Below are positions 21,113 through 32,263 of a stretch of 64,000 bases of DNA, piece after piece. The notes beneath the pieces were generated by a model that saw nothing but the letters and a program-made list of their open reading frames with translations, did no database searches and had not been told where the DNA came from. This DNA comes from Zarea fungicola (lineage: Eukaryota > Ascomycota > Sordariomycetes > Hypocreales > Cordycipitaceae). Location of the stretch: assembly GCA_900169235.1 (NCBI GenBank), contig FWCC01000064.1:186001-250000 (forward strand), given 5' to 3'. Within the stretch, counting starts at the first letter, position 1. The number at the start of each line of letters is the position of its first letter. The position numbers were made by a program, and so were the translations under genes.

Positions 21113-23935
21113 TTACTCCAGTCCAATCCATTCGTCGTCTTCATCGTCACTTGCTTGACCATCCATATCCATATCAATGCTCACCGCCCCATTCTCATCA
21201 CCGCCAGCTGTCAATGCCTTTGCAGGGGCAGAAGCGCCCTTCGTGTCCGCTTGTCCGAGCAAGTAGTCTACCATGTACACATTCTCATCCGCCAGCCTCT
21301 TAATGTCATCGCGCATGCGGTTCACAGCGCGGTTCACGACGCGCAGCTCCACGTCCACTTTACCGCGGTTCGCCGTTAGCCACGCGCCGTGCTTGTCGAC
21401 GAGAGCCTTGATCCAGAGCAAGCAAAACTCCATGTGCGGCGACTCTTCCGTCTGTGCCGCCACGAAGCGCAGCAGCCGCGGCACGTACACCACGGGTAGG
21501 CCCGCGACGGCGAGGCCAATATCGCCGGGCGGCACGGATTGGAATACACGCTTCACGAGGGCCGCCTCATTGAGCCGGAACGCCATGACCAGCGCCTTGA
21601 GGTAGTCGCGCTCCTTCTCGAGGACCGCGAGTGTGGACGCGGGCGTAATCTCCATGTTGAGGTCGAACGGGTCAAACTGCACCGTCGTGTCGAGGCTGTA
21701 GACGAAGAGGCCCTCGGTCGAGGCGGCGCAGAAGGCGGTGCCCCCGGGCGAAAAGGCGATACCGCTGACGCGCACCTCAGGAAAGCGCTTGCGCGCCGAA
21801 GGGTCACCGCCGCGCTTGGAACCGGGCAGGCCTTCGGCGGCGCGGGCAGCCTCGCGGTCAGAGAACTCCTCGTCGTCAATGTCTGCCGCCGTGCCGGCCT
21901 CGGTGAGCAGCTTGCTGTTGAGAAACTCTTGCGTACCCGAGAGGGACAGGTTGACACTGACGGTAAACTTTTTGAGGAGCACCATGGTGGTGACGGAGTA
22001 GAGACAGATGTACTTGGAGTTGCCGCCAGCAATGATGCAGCTGCCATCGGTGCTGTAGCGAATCGAGTGGAAAGCTTTGGTGCCGGCCACGTTGGCGGCG
22101 GTCCGGCGGTCGGTGATTTTGCGACCACCTGAGGCGTCGCGCCGTCCGTCGACGCCCGCCGTCTGCTCAGCCTCCATGTTCCAAAAGGTAAGCTGGCCGT
22201 CGAGCGTGGAGATGGCGAGCTGTAGCGAATCTGGGCGGACGACGATGTCGAGGACGTCGGCCTGCAGCTGCAGCGGCTCGCTCGTCTGAGTGCGGCTGAA
22301 GATGGACCAGATGCGCGCGGTGCGATCCCAGCTGCCGGAGACGAGGGATTCACCGTTGGGCGAAAATGCAAGCGAGGAGACGGGACCTTCGTGGCCGGAG
22401 AGCTGATCGAGCAGCTGACCTGTCTGCACCGACCAGATGTAAATGTCAAATGAGTCGAGAGAACCGGCGGCGACGACCTCACCACTGGGGTCGACGGCCA
22501 TGCACGAAAAGGAGAGACGCGTGGGAGCGGTAAAAGTGCGGAAGTTGCGGTAACGGATGAGATCCCAGGCGCGGATGGAGCCGTCGAGACTCGACGTGAA
22601 GAGGACGTTGCCCTTTTTCGCAAATTCACAGCCAGTAACGCCAGAGGTGTGTTCGGTAAATGTTACAATGCAGAAGCCAGATTCAATGTCCCAGACTTTG
22701 ATCTTGCCATCGTCGGCGGTGGTGACGATTTTGGTGCCGTCAGGGGAATATACAAGAGAGTTCATGGAGTCGAAATGGCCCTGCTGCTTGAGGATATAGG
22801 ATTCAGACTGCCACTCCCAAACGAGCAGCTGGCCGAGCTTGGAGGCACCAAAGGCCAGCCATTCGCCAGTCTTGTTGATGGTAACAAAGTCAATGTCGTT
22901 TTGTGATATGCTCAGTTTGTGGATATTGTTGAAGTCGGGCATCTCGTACAGGCCGAACAAGCCATTGGAGAAGCCAGCTACGAGCAGATTCGATTCAGGG
23001 TGAAAGGAAGCACAGCGGACAGTGGCACTGCCCTGCATAAAGAAGTGCTTCTGCACAATGCGCCAGTGCATATCTGAGTCGTCGTCTTCATTCATGTCTT
23101 CGTCATCCTTGACACGGTTGATAGGCTTCACGTATTGCCAGTCAAACACAGCACCATCCTTGCTGACTGTATAGATGATTTCCTGATTCTCCGAGAACCA
23201 TGCGCCAATGACGGGTTGCTTGTGTCCCGAGAGGACAGTCGGGGTGAAGCCCTCCTCGGTGTCGACGCTCCATATCCTCGCTGTGAGATCCTTGGATGCT
23301 GTGAGGAAGAAGCGGGAGTCGCTGGACCATTCAATGTGCTGCACGTCGTCGAAGTGGCCAGTGTGTGTGTGGTGCTTGACGAACGGCGCAAACTCGAGCT
23401 CGCCGCCAGCGTTAGTGTCGGGTGTAGAAGGCACGTGCCAGACTTCGAGCTTGCGGCCGAGGCCGACAGCAAAGTGGCGGCCTGAGGGAGAAAATGATAG
23501 CGCGGTGACATTGCTCTTGAAGGAAAAGTGGTATATGGATATTCTTCGCGGGACGTTGGTCAGGATGGCATGGCCATCTTCGTCGACGGAGAGGAGAAGA
23601 TTGCCGCGAGGTGTGAGGCCGAGGCGGGCTATGTTTTTGCGATGCGCAAAGGGGAGCGTATATGATTTGTTACTGAAGACAAAATATTAGATTTGTCACT
23701 CTTATAGCTGCGGGTCGCACAATTTTGAAGATAGAAAACGTACTCGACGAGGTTGAAAACCGTCACCCTGTTGCCGACAGGCGAGAACAGGTGGGTGCCA
23801 TCGGGACTGTAGAGCAGATTGCCCTGGCAGTAAACCGTGCCCAATAAATTCGAAAACTATAACAATGTTAGCAGGGATGTTTTTGTTGTTTTTATAGCAT
23901 TGATTGGCATTTATACCCTAAAATCGGTCTTCATT
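21113..23935 (-). CDS. PWP2: Periodic tryptophan protein 2, SSU processome subunit
   Basis: Nucleolar WD40 protein of the U3 snoRNP UTP-B complex, needed for 18S rRNA maturation. Exons 23935-23918, 23856-23744 and 23672-21113 give 896 aa, normal for the family. The 18-nt first exon supplies MKTDFR, and splicing joins it to FSNLLGTVYCQGNLLYSPDG, the typical Pwp2 start. Two beta-propellers follow, with many WD units such as SSDSRFFLTASKDLTARIWS, SPDGTKIVTTADDGKIKVWD and SPNGESLVSGSWDRTARIWS. The C-terminal Pwp2 domain includes FQSVPPGDIGLAVAGLPVVY. The end is acidic (DMDGQASDDEDDEWIGLE). Confidence 0.95.
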
Positions 23936-25194
23936 GTCGTTTGACGCCCATTATTCTTGCAGAGTCGCTGTTGGCTACCCAAAACTTTCCGAGCTGCGAT
24001 GCTTATCGATAGAGGGTCAAAATTTTTGGATGGGCCGGGTATTAGTTGTTCCAGCAAGCATGCGCCGGCAGCCGGCTACTGGCGTGTAATAAAAGTGGTA
24101 CACCACATGTAAGGTACATTTGCTTGCTTGTGGTAGATTAACCCTAACCCTTCCAACCACGGCCCAATACCCGGCTCATCATCATCCGAACCCTCCAGCA
24201 TCTTGTGTGAGCTGGCAGCTTTGCTTTGTTAGAAAATTATGATTTCTGTCTTGGTAGAAATTAGTCTCTCGATACCAACGAATACCGGGATACTCTGAAA
24301 CTTTGGGGAAGAGAAAGGCGCTGCGAGTTACGAAGAGTTCCCAAGGATCAACTACAAAATTGAAAACGATAATCTGCTTCTAACAAAGAAATTTACTTTG
24401 TAAAAATGGTAGAGCAAGTACCGTGTTAAACTACGCTCACCTCGAGAGCACGCGTGATGGGGTTGTATCTTGCTGATGGGGCAAAATTAAAAGCCAACGT
24501 GAGCTCGTAGAAGGAGATATAGGCAATACTGCGGGCTTAGGCTTATTCAAGGCAAAGGAGAATGGAATTGCTGAGAAGATTACTACAAGTTCTCTCCAAT
24601 GTGCCACACGTAATATTTTTTTTTAAATATATATACATATAACTATACATAATTATATATAAGAAGAAGAAGCAGCTGTTTCCACTTATTTGTTCTGGTA
24701 CACACATTTCACGATGCCCGCTAGTACCTGGCTGTCAGTGCTTGTTCTCAAAGCCACCGTGATAAATAGTGCCCCCCAAATTGGCGGTGGGCCGCACTGA
24801 CCGCTTTCCGTCACCCAGTGGCCAGCTGCCAGCCTACCGCAAGCCGTTGGCTTGGGAAAGGGGGTCCCGGCACTCTCTTGCTTGCCCCGTGTCGCATCGC
24901 ACTGACCAGCGTTGCCCGCAAGACCCCCGGACAAGTCCAAGACCAGCAAAATTGGTGGCCGCGACCCCCCTTTGGTGCCCCTGAGCTCTAAACCTCCTCC
25001 ACCTTTCGACAGTTGGACCATTCTCCCAAACGCACTTCCTGATCTCCAATCGATCTCAGCATTTTCTAGGCGGATTTCTTGGGTCGTCCTCTGCCTACTT
25101 GTCAAGTCGAACTTTGGTCTCTGCGCCAACGTTTTGTTTTGTTCATTCTCTTTCACACCTCCAAACACTCAACCCCCACGTCAGTATATCCAAG
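23936..25194. other. Divergent promoter region of PWP2 and septin gene
   Basis: No gene is seen. An AT-only tract lies at about 24619-24662. The last 150 bases before the septin start are pyrimidine-rich, as expected for a fungal promoter and leader. Confidence 0.6.
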
Positions 25195-26600
25195 ATGGCT
25201 CCTGCCAGCGCCGAGAGTGCATCGCCAATTGGCATTGCCAATCTCCCCAACCAGCGACACAAGATTGTCGCGAAGCGTGGTGCCGGCTTCACTATTATGG
25301 TACGTGCTGCCCGTCATTTGATATTCTCCATCTCCCGCGATCATGCTGTCCTGCTAGCTACGTCCAGCATCATGTTGGGCGTTTGAGGCTTTGTTGAACT
25401 AACATACCCCGTCCGCTTAGGTTGCTGGGGAGTCTGGCCTCGGAAAGACGACCTTTATCAACACGCTTTTCTCTACCACCATCAAGAACTATGCCGATCA
25501 CAAGCGTCGCCACCAGAAGCAGGTTGACAAGACTGTCGAGATTGAAATCACCAAGGCCGAGCTCGAGGAGAAGTTCTTCAAGGGTATGTGCTGTCTGGCT
25601 CCCTTCCAACAACCTTTTTACGTTAACAATGATTAATTGTAGTCCGCCTCACTGTAATCGATACCCCCGGATTCGGAGACTACGTCAACAACCGCGACTC
25701 GTGGATGCCCATCATCGAGTTCCTCGACGACCAGCACGAATCATACATGCTCCAGGAGCAGCAGCCCCGCCGCCAGGACAAGATTGATCTCCGTGTCCAT
25801 GCCTGCTTGTACTTCATCCGCCCTACCGGCCATACCCTCAAGCCTCTGGATATTGAAGTCATGAAGAGACTGTGCTCTCGTGTTAACCTTATCCCTGTGA
25901 TTGCCAAGGCTGATACTCTCAGCCCTGCTGACTTGGCTAAGTTTAAGCAGCGCGTACGTCTTCAGTGCAAACACTCATAATACGCCATTGACTAATTTTC
26001 TTCTTCTTTCCCTCTTTTCAGATCGCTGCCGTCATCGAGGCGCAGAATATTAAGATTTACCAGCCCCCGGTTGAGGAAGACGATGATGCTGCCGCTCAAC
26101 ACGCCCGTAGCCTTATGGCTGCTATGCCTTTTGCAGTGATAGGATCTGAAAAGGACGTCAAGACTACCGACGGGCGCATTGTGAAGGGTCGCCAGTATTC
26201 TTGGGGTATCGCCGAGGTGGAGAATGAGGACCACTGCGATTTTAAGAAGCTTCGATCCATTTTGATCCGCACTCACATGCTTGATCTTATTCACACCACT
26301 GAGGAGCTTCACTACGAAGCTTACCGCGCCCAGCAGATGGAGACGCGCAAGTTCGGCGAGGCTCGCCCCAGAAAGCTGGATAACCCCAAGTTTAAGGAAG
26401 AGGAAGAGGCCCTCCGCAAGCGCTTCACTGAGCAGGTCAAGATCGAAGAGCAGCGCTTCCGCCAATGGGAGCAGAAGCTCATCTCGGAGCGTGACCGTCT
26501 CAACAAGGACCTTGAGCAGACTCATGCTCAGATCAAGCAGCTTGAGTCAGAGCTCGAGTCCATGCAGGGCAGTGCTGTTCGCAGCCACGGCCGTCGCTAA
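25195..26600 (+). CDS. CDC12: Septin, Cdc12/AspC type
   Basis: GTP-binding septin that assembles into hetero-oligomeric filaments at septa, hyphal tips and branch sites. Exons 25195-25299, 25421-25583, 25643-25953 and 26022-26600 give 385 aa. The N-terminus PIGIANLPNQRHKIV matches the Cdc12 group rather than Cdc3, Cdc10 or Cdc11. G1 is GESGLGKTT (38-46), G3 DTPG (96-99) and G4 AKAD (177-180), all intact. The septin-unique element follows, then RKLDNPKFKEEEEALRKRFTEQ and a C-terminal coiled coil (about 330-375), as in Cdc12/AspC. Confidence 0.95.
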
Positions 26601-27514
26601 GGCATTTGGCCAATGCTTCAGCTCGTTAGCTTGCAGAGCTGAAACTGGACAGTCATGAGCCAGTTGTCTTTGATATCTATTCCCCCTGTTTGGGGTCTGG
26701 ATTGGGAGATGAGCCTAGATGTAACCAGCTGAAGAGTACAGGCATGGATATTATCGGCAGCAAACTCCAAATTTTCGGTGGTTGGATCTGCCCTAATCAA
26801 GCGATCTTGTTGGTGTTGTGTGTAGGAGGGGAAGTGCTTGCTTGCTCGGTATTTGGGCTTCTCTGTCTGTGGAGGAGAGCTGGGCAAAGGAGCACCAAAA
26901 AAAAGTTAATAATACGTCGCCCCTAACGAGCAAGATATTTTGTGGAAGTTTTGATAATGTAGCCTTATTTTATTCCCTTATTCAACTGAAAGTCTCGCGT
27001 ATTCAATTTCGTATCTGTGTATAAATGCTAATAAACTCGAGGTGACTGGGTAGATGCTGTCTACCTTGGGTGATTGTGTGACCGTTCTGGCCGACAGTGA
27101 ATGCATAAAACGAAAATAAAAACTACAGCAACAGCCTAAAAGTAGCAAGATAATAAAGTCAGTTATTCCGAAAACTCCTCGCCTAGGTAAAGAGAAAAAA
27201 AGACAGGTGACCATACTAAAGGCTCAACACGGGGTGTAAAAATAAAAAAAAAGCAAGGAAAAGAAGAAGCAAAACCGTAATATAGCAATGAACACCTGGC
27301 CGGATCCGCCTCTCTGTAAACAGACCCTTATGTCCAAGTAAACTGATGGATTTGCTTTTTGTTTGGGTATGAATGAGGACAAAAACATGTCCAATACAAA
27401 TGGTAGTAAACGAGAGACAAAAACTATCCAATTCCCGCCAGCTAGACATTGGCGAGAAAGAAATCGCTGGGAAATGGGGGACGAAGGCGGGGGAGGTAAC
27501 CAAAAATCCAATTT
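26601..27514. other. Convergent intergenic region
   Basis: Contains the 3' UTRs of the septin and kinase genes. It is AT-rich with several A runs. No gene is seen. Confidence 0.6.
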
Positions 27515-29278
27515 TTATACAGCATCCATACTAGCACGTGTAGTCAACTGCTCATTCTTGTTGCCAAGCCTAGAAATCTGCAAAAAGGCGTCGACGCCGT
27601 ACCCTTCGAGGCTGTGGACGTGAAGACTGCCAGCCCAGTATTCTGCGTAGACGCGGCTGAGAGGCAAGCCCATTCCCAGCCGCAAGTTGGGCGGCCGGCT
27701 CGTGAGCGAGGACAGCGAGCTCTGCGAGGGGGTGTGATGAGGCGGCATTGGCGTCGGCAACGGCGGTGTTGGTTTTTGCTGTTTTTGTTGTTGTGGTTGC
27801 GGTGGCGGCGGTGGTGGTGTGGGATAGGACGGCGCTCTGAGGTCGGCGCGGCCGAGCTCATCTTCAATATGCAGTTCCTGCATGGTGGCGGCCATGCGTG
27901 GTACCTGGCCGAGGTTCTCGAGCCGGTTCTGTGATTGCGGACCTTTGGAAAAGGACCATAGATATGGCAGCTCTTCCCGTGGGATGCCGCCCCCACGGTC
28001 TGAGATGCGGATGATGACGTGTTCCTGTGCTTCGCATATCGTCACTTCGATCGGCGGCGGTGGTTCGATCGGTGGTGTAGGATAGTCGGGGGACGCCGCT
28101 TTTGCTTTTTCGCGGAGCGCGGCTTGGCGATCCACGACAGCCTGGACCGAGTTGCGGAGGAGCTCGCCGATAATGTACTCAAGGTGGCTGAGGATGTAAG
28201 GGAAGCTGGCATTGAGGTGGCCATCAATGCGAATCTCGGGCACCTGAGCATCGGGCCCGTTGGTAGAGCGGGCGAGAGCAGTGATGGCGCGGGCGCATCG
28301 CTCAATGACGTCGCGGGCCTGACACTTGATGAAGACTTCGCCGATAAAGTCAGACTCGGAGAGCTTGGCGCCGGGAGAGAAGTGCGGTGCGTGGTACGTT
28401 TCTGTGAGGGAGAGGTGCTGCTCGGCAATGACACGGCGGGAGATGCGCTGTGAGGCAAACAGATATGTCAGTATACGAGCAAAGGGCGTGGTGTTGGAAA
28501 GTGAGCTTACAGATTTTAGGATGGTGTTCATAAACTTGTCGAGGTCCTGCGGATTCATCAGGCCGCCGCACTCAAGGATGCCCATGGCGAGCTTGGGGAT
28601 GACGGTAAGATGACCCTTGAGGTTTTGGCTAATGATTTCGCACAGGATATCATTTTCTTCTATTGTCTTGATTTCTTTAATCTTGCGAAACGTATCAAAG
28701 GCGTTGTAGTATAAGTTGTAAACGTCGTTGATGTGGGGATTCGTGACGACGACGTAGGGGAGCTGTTGCATATCGCGAAGGCGATGAGCAATTCTACGGG
28801 GCGTTAGCTTGTAAATCACACTGTGGATGGTTCTTCATCATCATACCTTGCTGGTAATTCTGTGCGGACATAGTTGGCTGAGCTTATGAGGCGTGACTCG
28901 GTGAGGGAGCGACCAAAGACCATGAGCTGGCGCAAACTGATGGGACGTGCTTCGCGGGCGACCCAACTAGACACTTGTTAGCGAAACTACAGTACTGGGA
29001 AGAATGCATTTGATTTAATATTTAGTTGTAATTCTCTCGTATCTCAAATAAGAAAAAGAGGAGCAACTGTGCATTGTTGGGGCTGGTACGTACTCGTCGA
29101 GGACAGCGACAGGCCGCCAAGCTCCAGTTGCCGTCGCAGCTCCGCGTCCGGCGGCCGGCAGACGACGATGCGACGACGACGAGCTTGGTGTGACTGCGAG
29201 GGCAACGGCGGCCATCCTGGTGAAGGGATCAATTATCCGCCGCCGCTGCCGCGTTCTGCGCATCGTATTTGACAGCAT
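27515..29278 (-). CDS. Mitochondrial pyruvate/branched-chain dehydrogenase kinase
   Basis: Phosphorylates the E1 subunit of a mitochondrial 2-oxoacid dehydrogenase and switches it off. Exons 29278-29094, 28966-28847, 28793-28511 and 28447-27515 give 506 aa. The first exon encodes an Arg/Ser/Ala-rich mitochondrial leader with almost no acidic residues. The helical BCDHK/PDK N-domain has PISLRQLMVFGRSLTESRLI and LPYVVVTNPHINDVYNLYY. The GHKL ATPase has an N box ELLRNSVQA (Asn295), G1 DRGGGIP (346-352) and G2 GMGLPLSRVYAEYW (from 454). About 75 residues of Pro/Gln/Ser-rich sequence are inserted in the ATP lid (about 376-450). The third intron (28510-28448, 63 nt) is stop-free and a multiple of three. 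Pyruvate versus branched-chain substrate cannot be settled here. Confidence 0.9.
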
Positions 29279-32263
29279 TGTTATTGGGCCATGCAGGTTG
29301 GCAGCAGGTGGGATGTGGTTTGTGATGTCGCTGGGTGGTGGTTCTGTCGTATGTCGACTTCGTAAAGCTCTGCGTGCTCACTTCTGGGTGAGTTGTGTAG
29401 TGTGTAACCTATGCTACACTGTGGAGCTATCTCGGAACGGGGCGCTGCTTGCTAGAGGCGGCTTTGCAAAGGAACAATGATGGTCAAGATGGTTCGACTG
29501 TTTATATCCGGGTGCACTGTGATGAATGGCAAAGTGGTGGGCGAAGGAGATGCAGGGTTCGAAAAAAGTGTCGCATGCTCAGAGTTGGAGGTAACTGGAG
29601 GAGATACTTCGGGGTGGGCTGATTGGCAGGTCGGTGGCATTTGATGGTGGGCAGATTTGGCTGCCGGAGATGGATTTAGTTAGGCTTTGAAAGCTTGTGA
29701 CTGGACTGCGGGGGACCAGCTGCTGCGGGCTTCTGCGGGTTGCCTTGAAGCCTCTCAGGTCCCCTGTATTTGGGACTTTTTCAAAGCTTTACCCCACAGC
29801 ACAGCGGTATCGGCTCCCGATCAGACCCAAGCAGATGTGAAAGACTTGAGAGCCGAGTCGGACAAAAGGGGAAAGAAACGTGTGACAGTTTTGTAATGAA
29901 CGTTGAAAAAAGAAAAGTCAGAATAAAAAATGAACATATGCTCTTGATGGGAGCTGACATTTAGCTTCGGAGTAACAGAGGAATAACCGCTCGGATTTCG
30001 AATTTCTCCTCGTCCCCCTCATTTTTAATAAACCCTCCTTCCCCACGTTGCAATGCCCTGCATCTGCATGTACCGGGTATGTTTTATGCACGGAGTATGT
30101 CTCTTTCGTTTGTCCTGCGCCATCCCATGTCTCCCGCATGCCATCTCATGGCGGCGGCGTCAGCGCGGCGCTCCTACCTTGCTGCCCAATGCTAGCTACT
30201 ATTGGGGATGGGCAATTTGTGAAGCTACCCAGCCAACTACGTAACTACTGCACAACCGTCACAGTAGGCTAGCTCAGGCTTGATCATCAGTGTCAGAAGC
30301 CAGAACCACCAGTTTCCTATTCGCAACGACTCCCTCTCTTTTACTAGCTGGCTCCTGGGTTGGTGCTTTGCTAGAGACGGCCAGTGCTTTGTTCGTGCGG
30401 TACAATGAACCCGTGTCGTTTGCCATGACGATGATGGCCGGGGTGTATTCATATATCGCTGGGAATGTTGCGTCCAACAAATCCCATCAATCAGTGACAT
30501 CGTATGCACTTCTACCTTAACATTTGTCTATATCTGCAGCGGCCCGTCGTGGTGACAACCACCCCTCGCTCCTCCAATCTGGGCAGCAGGAGGGCGATCC
30601 CAGCCATGTTCAGCCCCTGCGCTGCCTTTTCACATGCTAGTGGCAGAATGAGGCATGGCCAGGCGTGTCATTCCCAGCTCCAGGTACCGCAAATACCGTC
30701 GTCGGTGTGTGTACATGTGCGTATATGTGTCCAATAAAAAGGGATGGCACATGTTCCTTCCCGGCGTTAGATGGAATGGCAGATAACCGTCTGATTCGGT
30801 ACCAATAATGGTAGCTTTGGTTCATGTACATGTTTCTATGCGTATACTCATGTTGTTTATAAGTTAAGCACGATCACGCCTGGATGTGTTCTAACTACCC
30901 CAAATCTGACCCGCCCAGCATACTCTGTAGTGCCAAATCGTTCACGGTTGGTTGGCAGTGTGGCAAACCCTAACTTGGGATGTTTGCTGTGTGCGGGTAG
31001 TTTGGCTAGAGCAACGGTGTTTTACTTTGAAGCAATGTCAATACTTTTTGCAAGGCATATCATTTCAGTTTTATTTTTACTTTCATTTTCTAGTTGCATA
31101 AAACAGCGACGGACAGAGACGTAATCTACTTCGATAAAAAGTACGTATATATATGTACATGATGAGCTGGTATGCGGGGAGCAGAAAAGTCAAAAATACA
31201 ACACCGTACTACTTGTTAGTGGAGTACCTCGCGGTGGCAAACATGGTGGCTATCCGCGAAGCACTAGTACTGAACAGCAAGAGAGAGACATTGATGCCGT
31301 TAGCTTTGTCAAGACAGCTACTCGGCAAGGCCCAGTGGCAAAGTCGTAGGTACTAAGTTAGCTCACTACCCGGTAGTTGCCTAGGCAGGGGAGTATCTGG
31401 GAGGTACCTACTTATCTTCTCCAGTACAAAGGGTTTGCACCACCTTCAATTACAAGCATCATCATCTTCCCATCTTCCCATCCACCAGACTACACGTCAA
31501 CCCCTATCACCGTTGGAAATTCAAACCAAATACGCTCATCCGCCGTTTTTCACTGTGAAAACCCCAGCCGTATCGGCAAGGCCAATAACTGGCCAAAGTA
31601 CCTTTGTACTTGGCTACCTATCTAGGTACACTAACCTGCTTTGCCCTGAAAGCAGTAGTTACACTCTTTGTCTACTTCTAGGTAAGCTACTTACGGACCA
31701 CTTGCACCGTTCCGCCACTGCCACTACCAAATCACTGCTGGCCGCTATACCGTCTTCTGTTAGCTGCTGCACCCCGCCGCAGCCGTGACGTGACGCTTCC
31801 TACATCGTTCCGTCCGACATCAACCCACTGCTCTTGCAAACCTACCTCGGAGCCCGCTGTCCCTCAACGGGCTTCTCTTTTCGACTTATTACGGGTGTCA
31901 CGGTTTGAATCTCAAATTGTCAATCATGGTCAGTCCTTCTTTGCAATCCTCCCTCCAATCTCATCATCTTGCCTACCGCGTCGGCCATCCGACCATGCAG
32001 CCCTGCGCTTCCTGCCTCAAGTCAGGATTTTCTTCTTCTTCGAGCCGCCCCAGCAACGCCTCTGGCTCGCCCAGCCCCAGTCCCTTCCGGATGGCCTCCT
32101 GGCGCCTGCTGCGGACACTCTCGGCCGCATTGCTTCATCATCTGGCCTTCAAGTGAATCGCAGCCAAGGCTTTTGCATACCGCAACCCTTGCCCCGCTCG
32201 CCAGAGCTCCAGCATCCAAAACCCGATTTTGATTTCTGCACCTCCTCTGGATGTCGAGCTGCC
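29279..32263. other. Long intergenic region, about 3 kb
   Basis: Lies between divergent genes. I find no convincing ORF, tRNA or repeat apart from short simple-sequence stretches and an AGGTACCTA at 31402. Pyrimidine-rich sequence near the right end probably belongs to the USP7 gene leader. Confidence 0.5.

Noticed and set aside
21553..22629. 358-codon ORF in another frame of PWP2
   Set aside because: Ser/Arg/Pro-biased translation typical of an off-frame reading of GC-rich codons; the WD40 frame is clearly the coding one.
24135..24152. Telomere-like TTAACCCTAACCC
   Set aside because: Only two units; too short to be an internal telomere tract.
29545..29570. GGTTCGA resembling a tRNA B box
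   Set aside because: No A box or cloverleaf partner upstream.
31790..32263. Upstream in-frame extension of the deubiquitinase
   Set aside because: The first good ATG with family-like acidic sequence is at 32264; the upstream part is low in conserved character.
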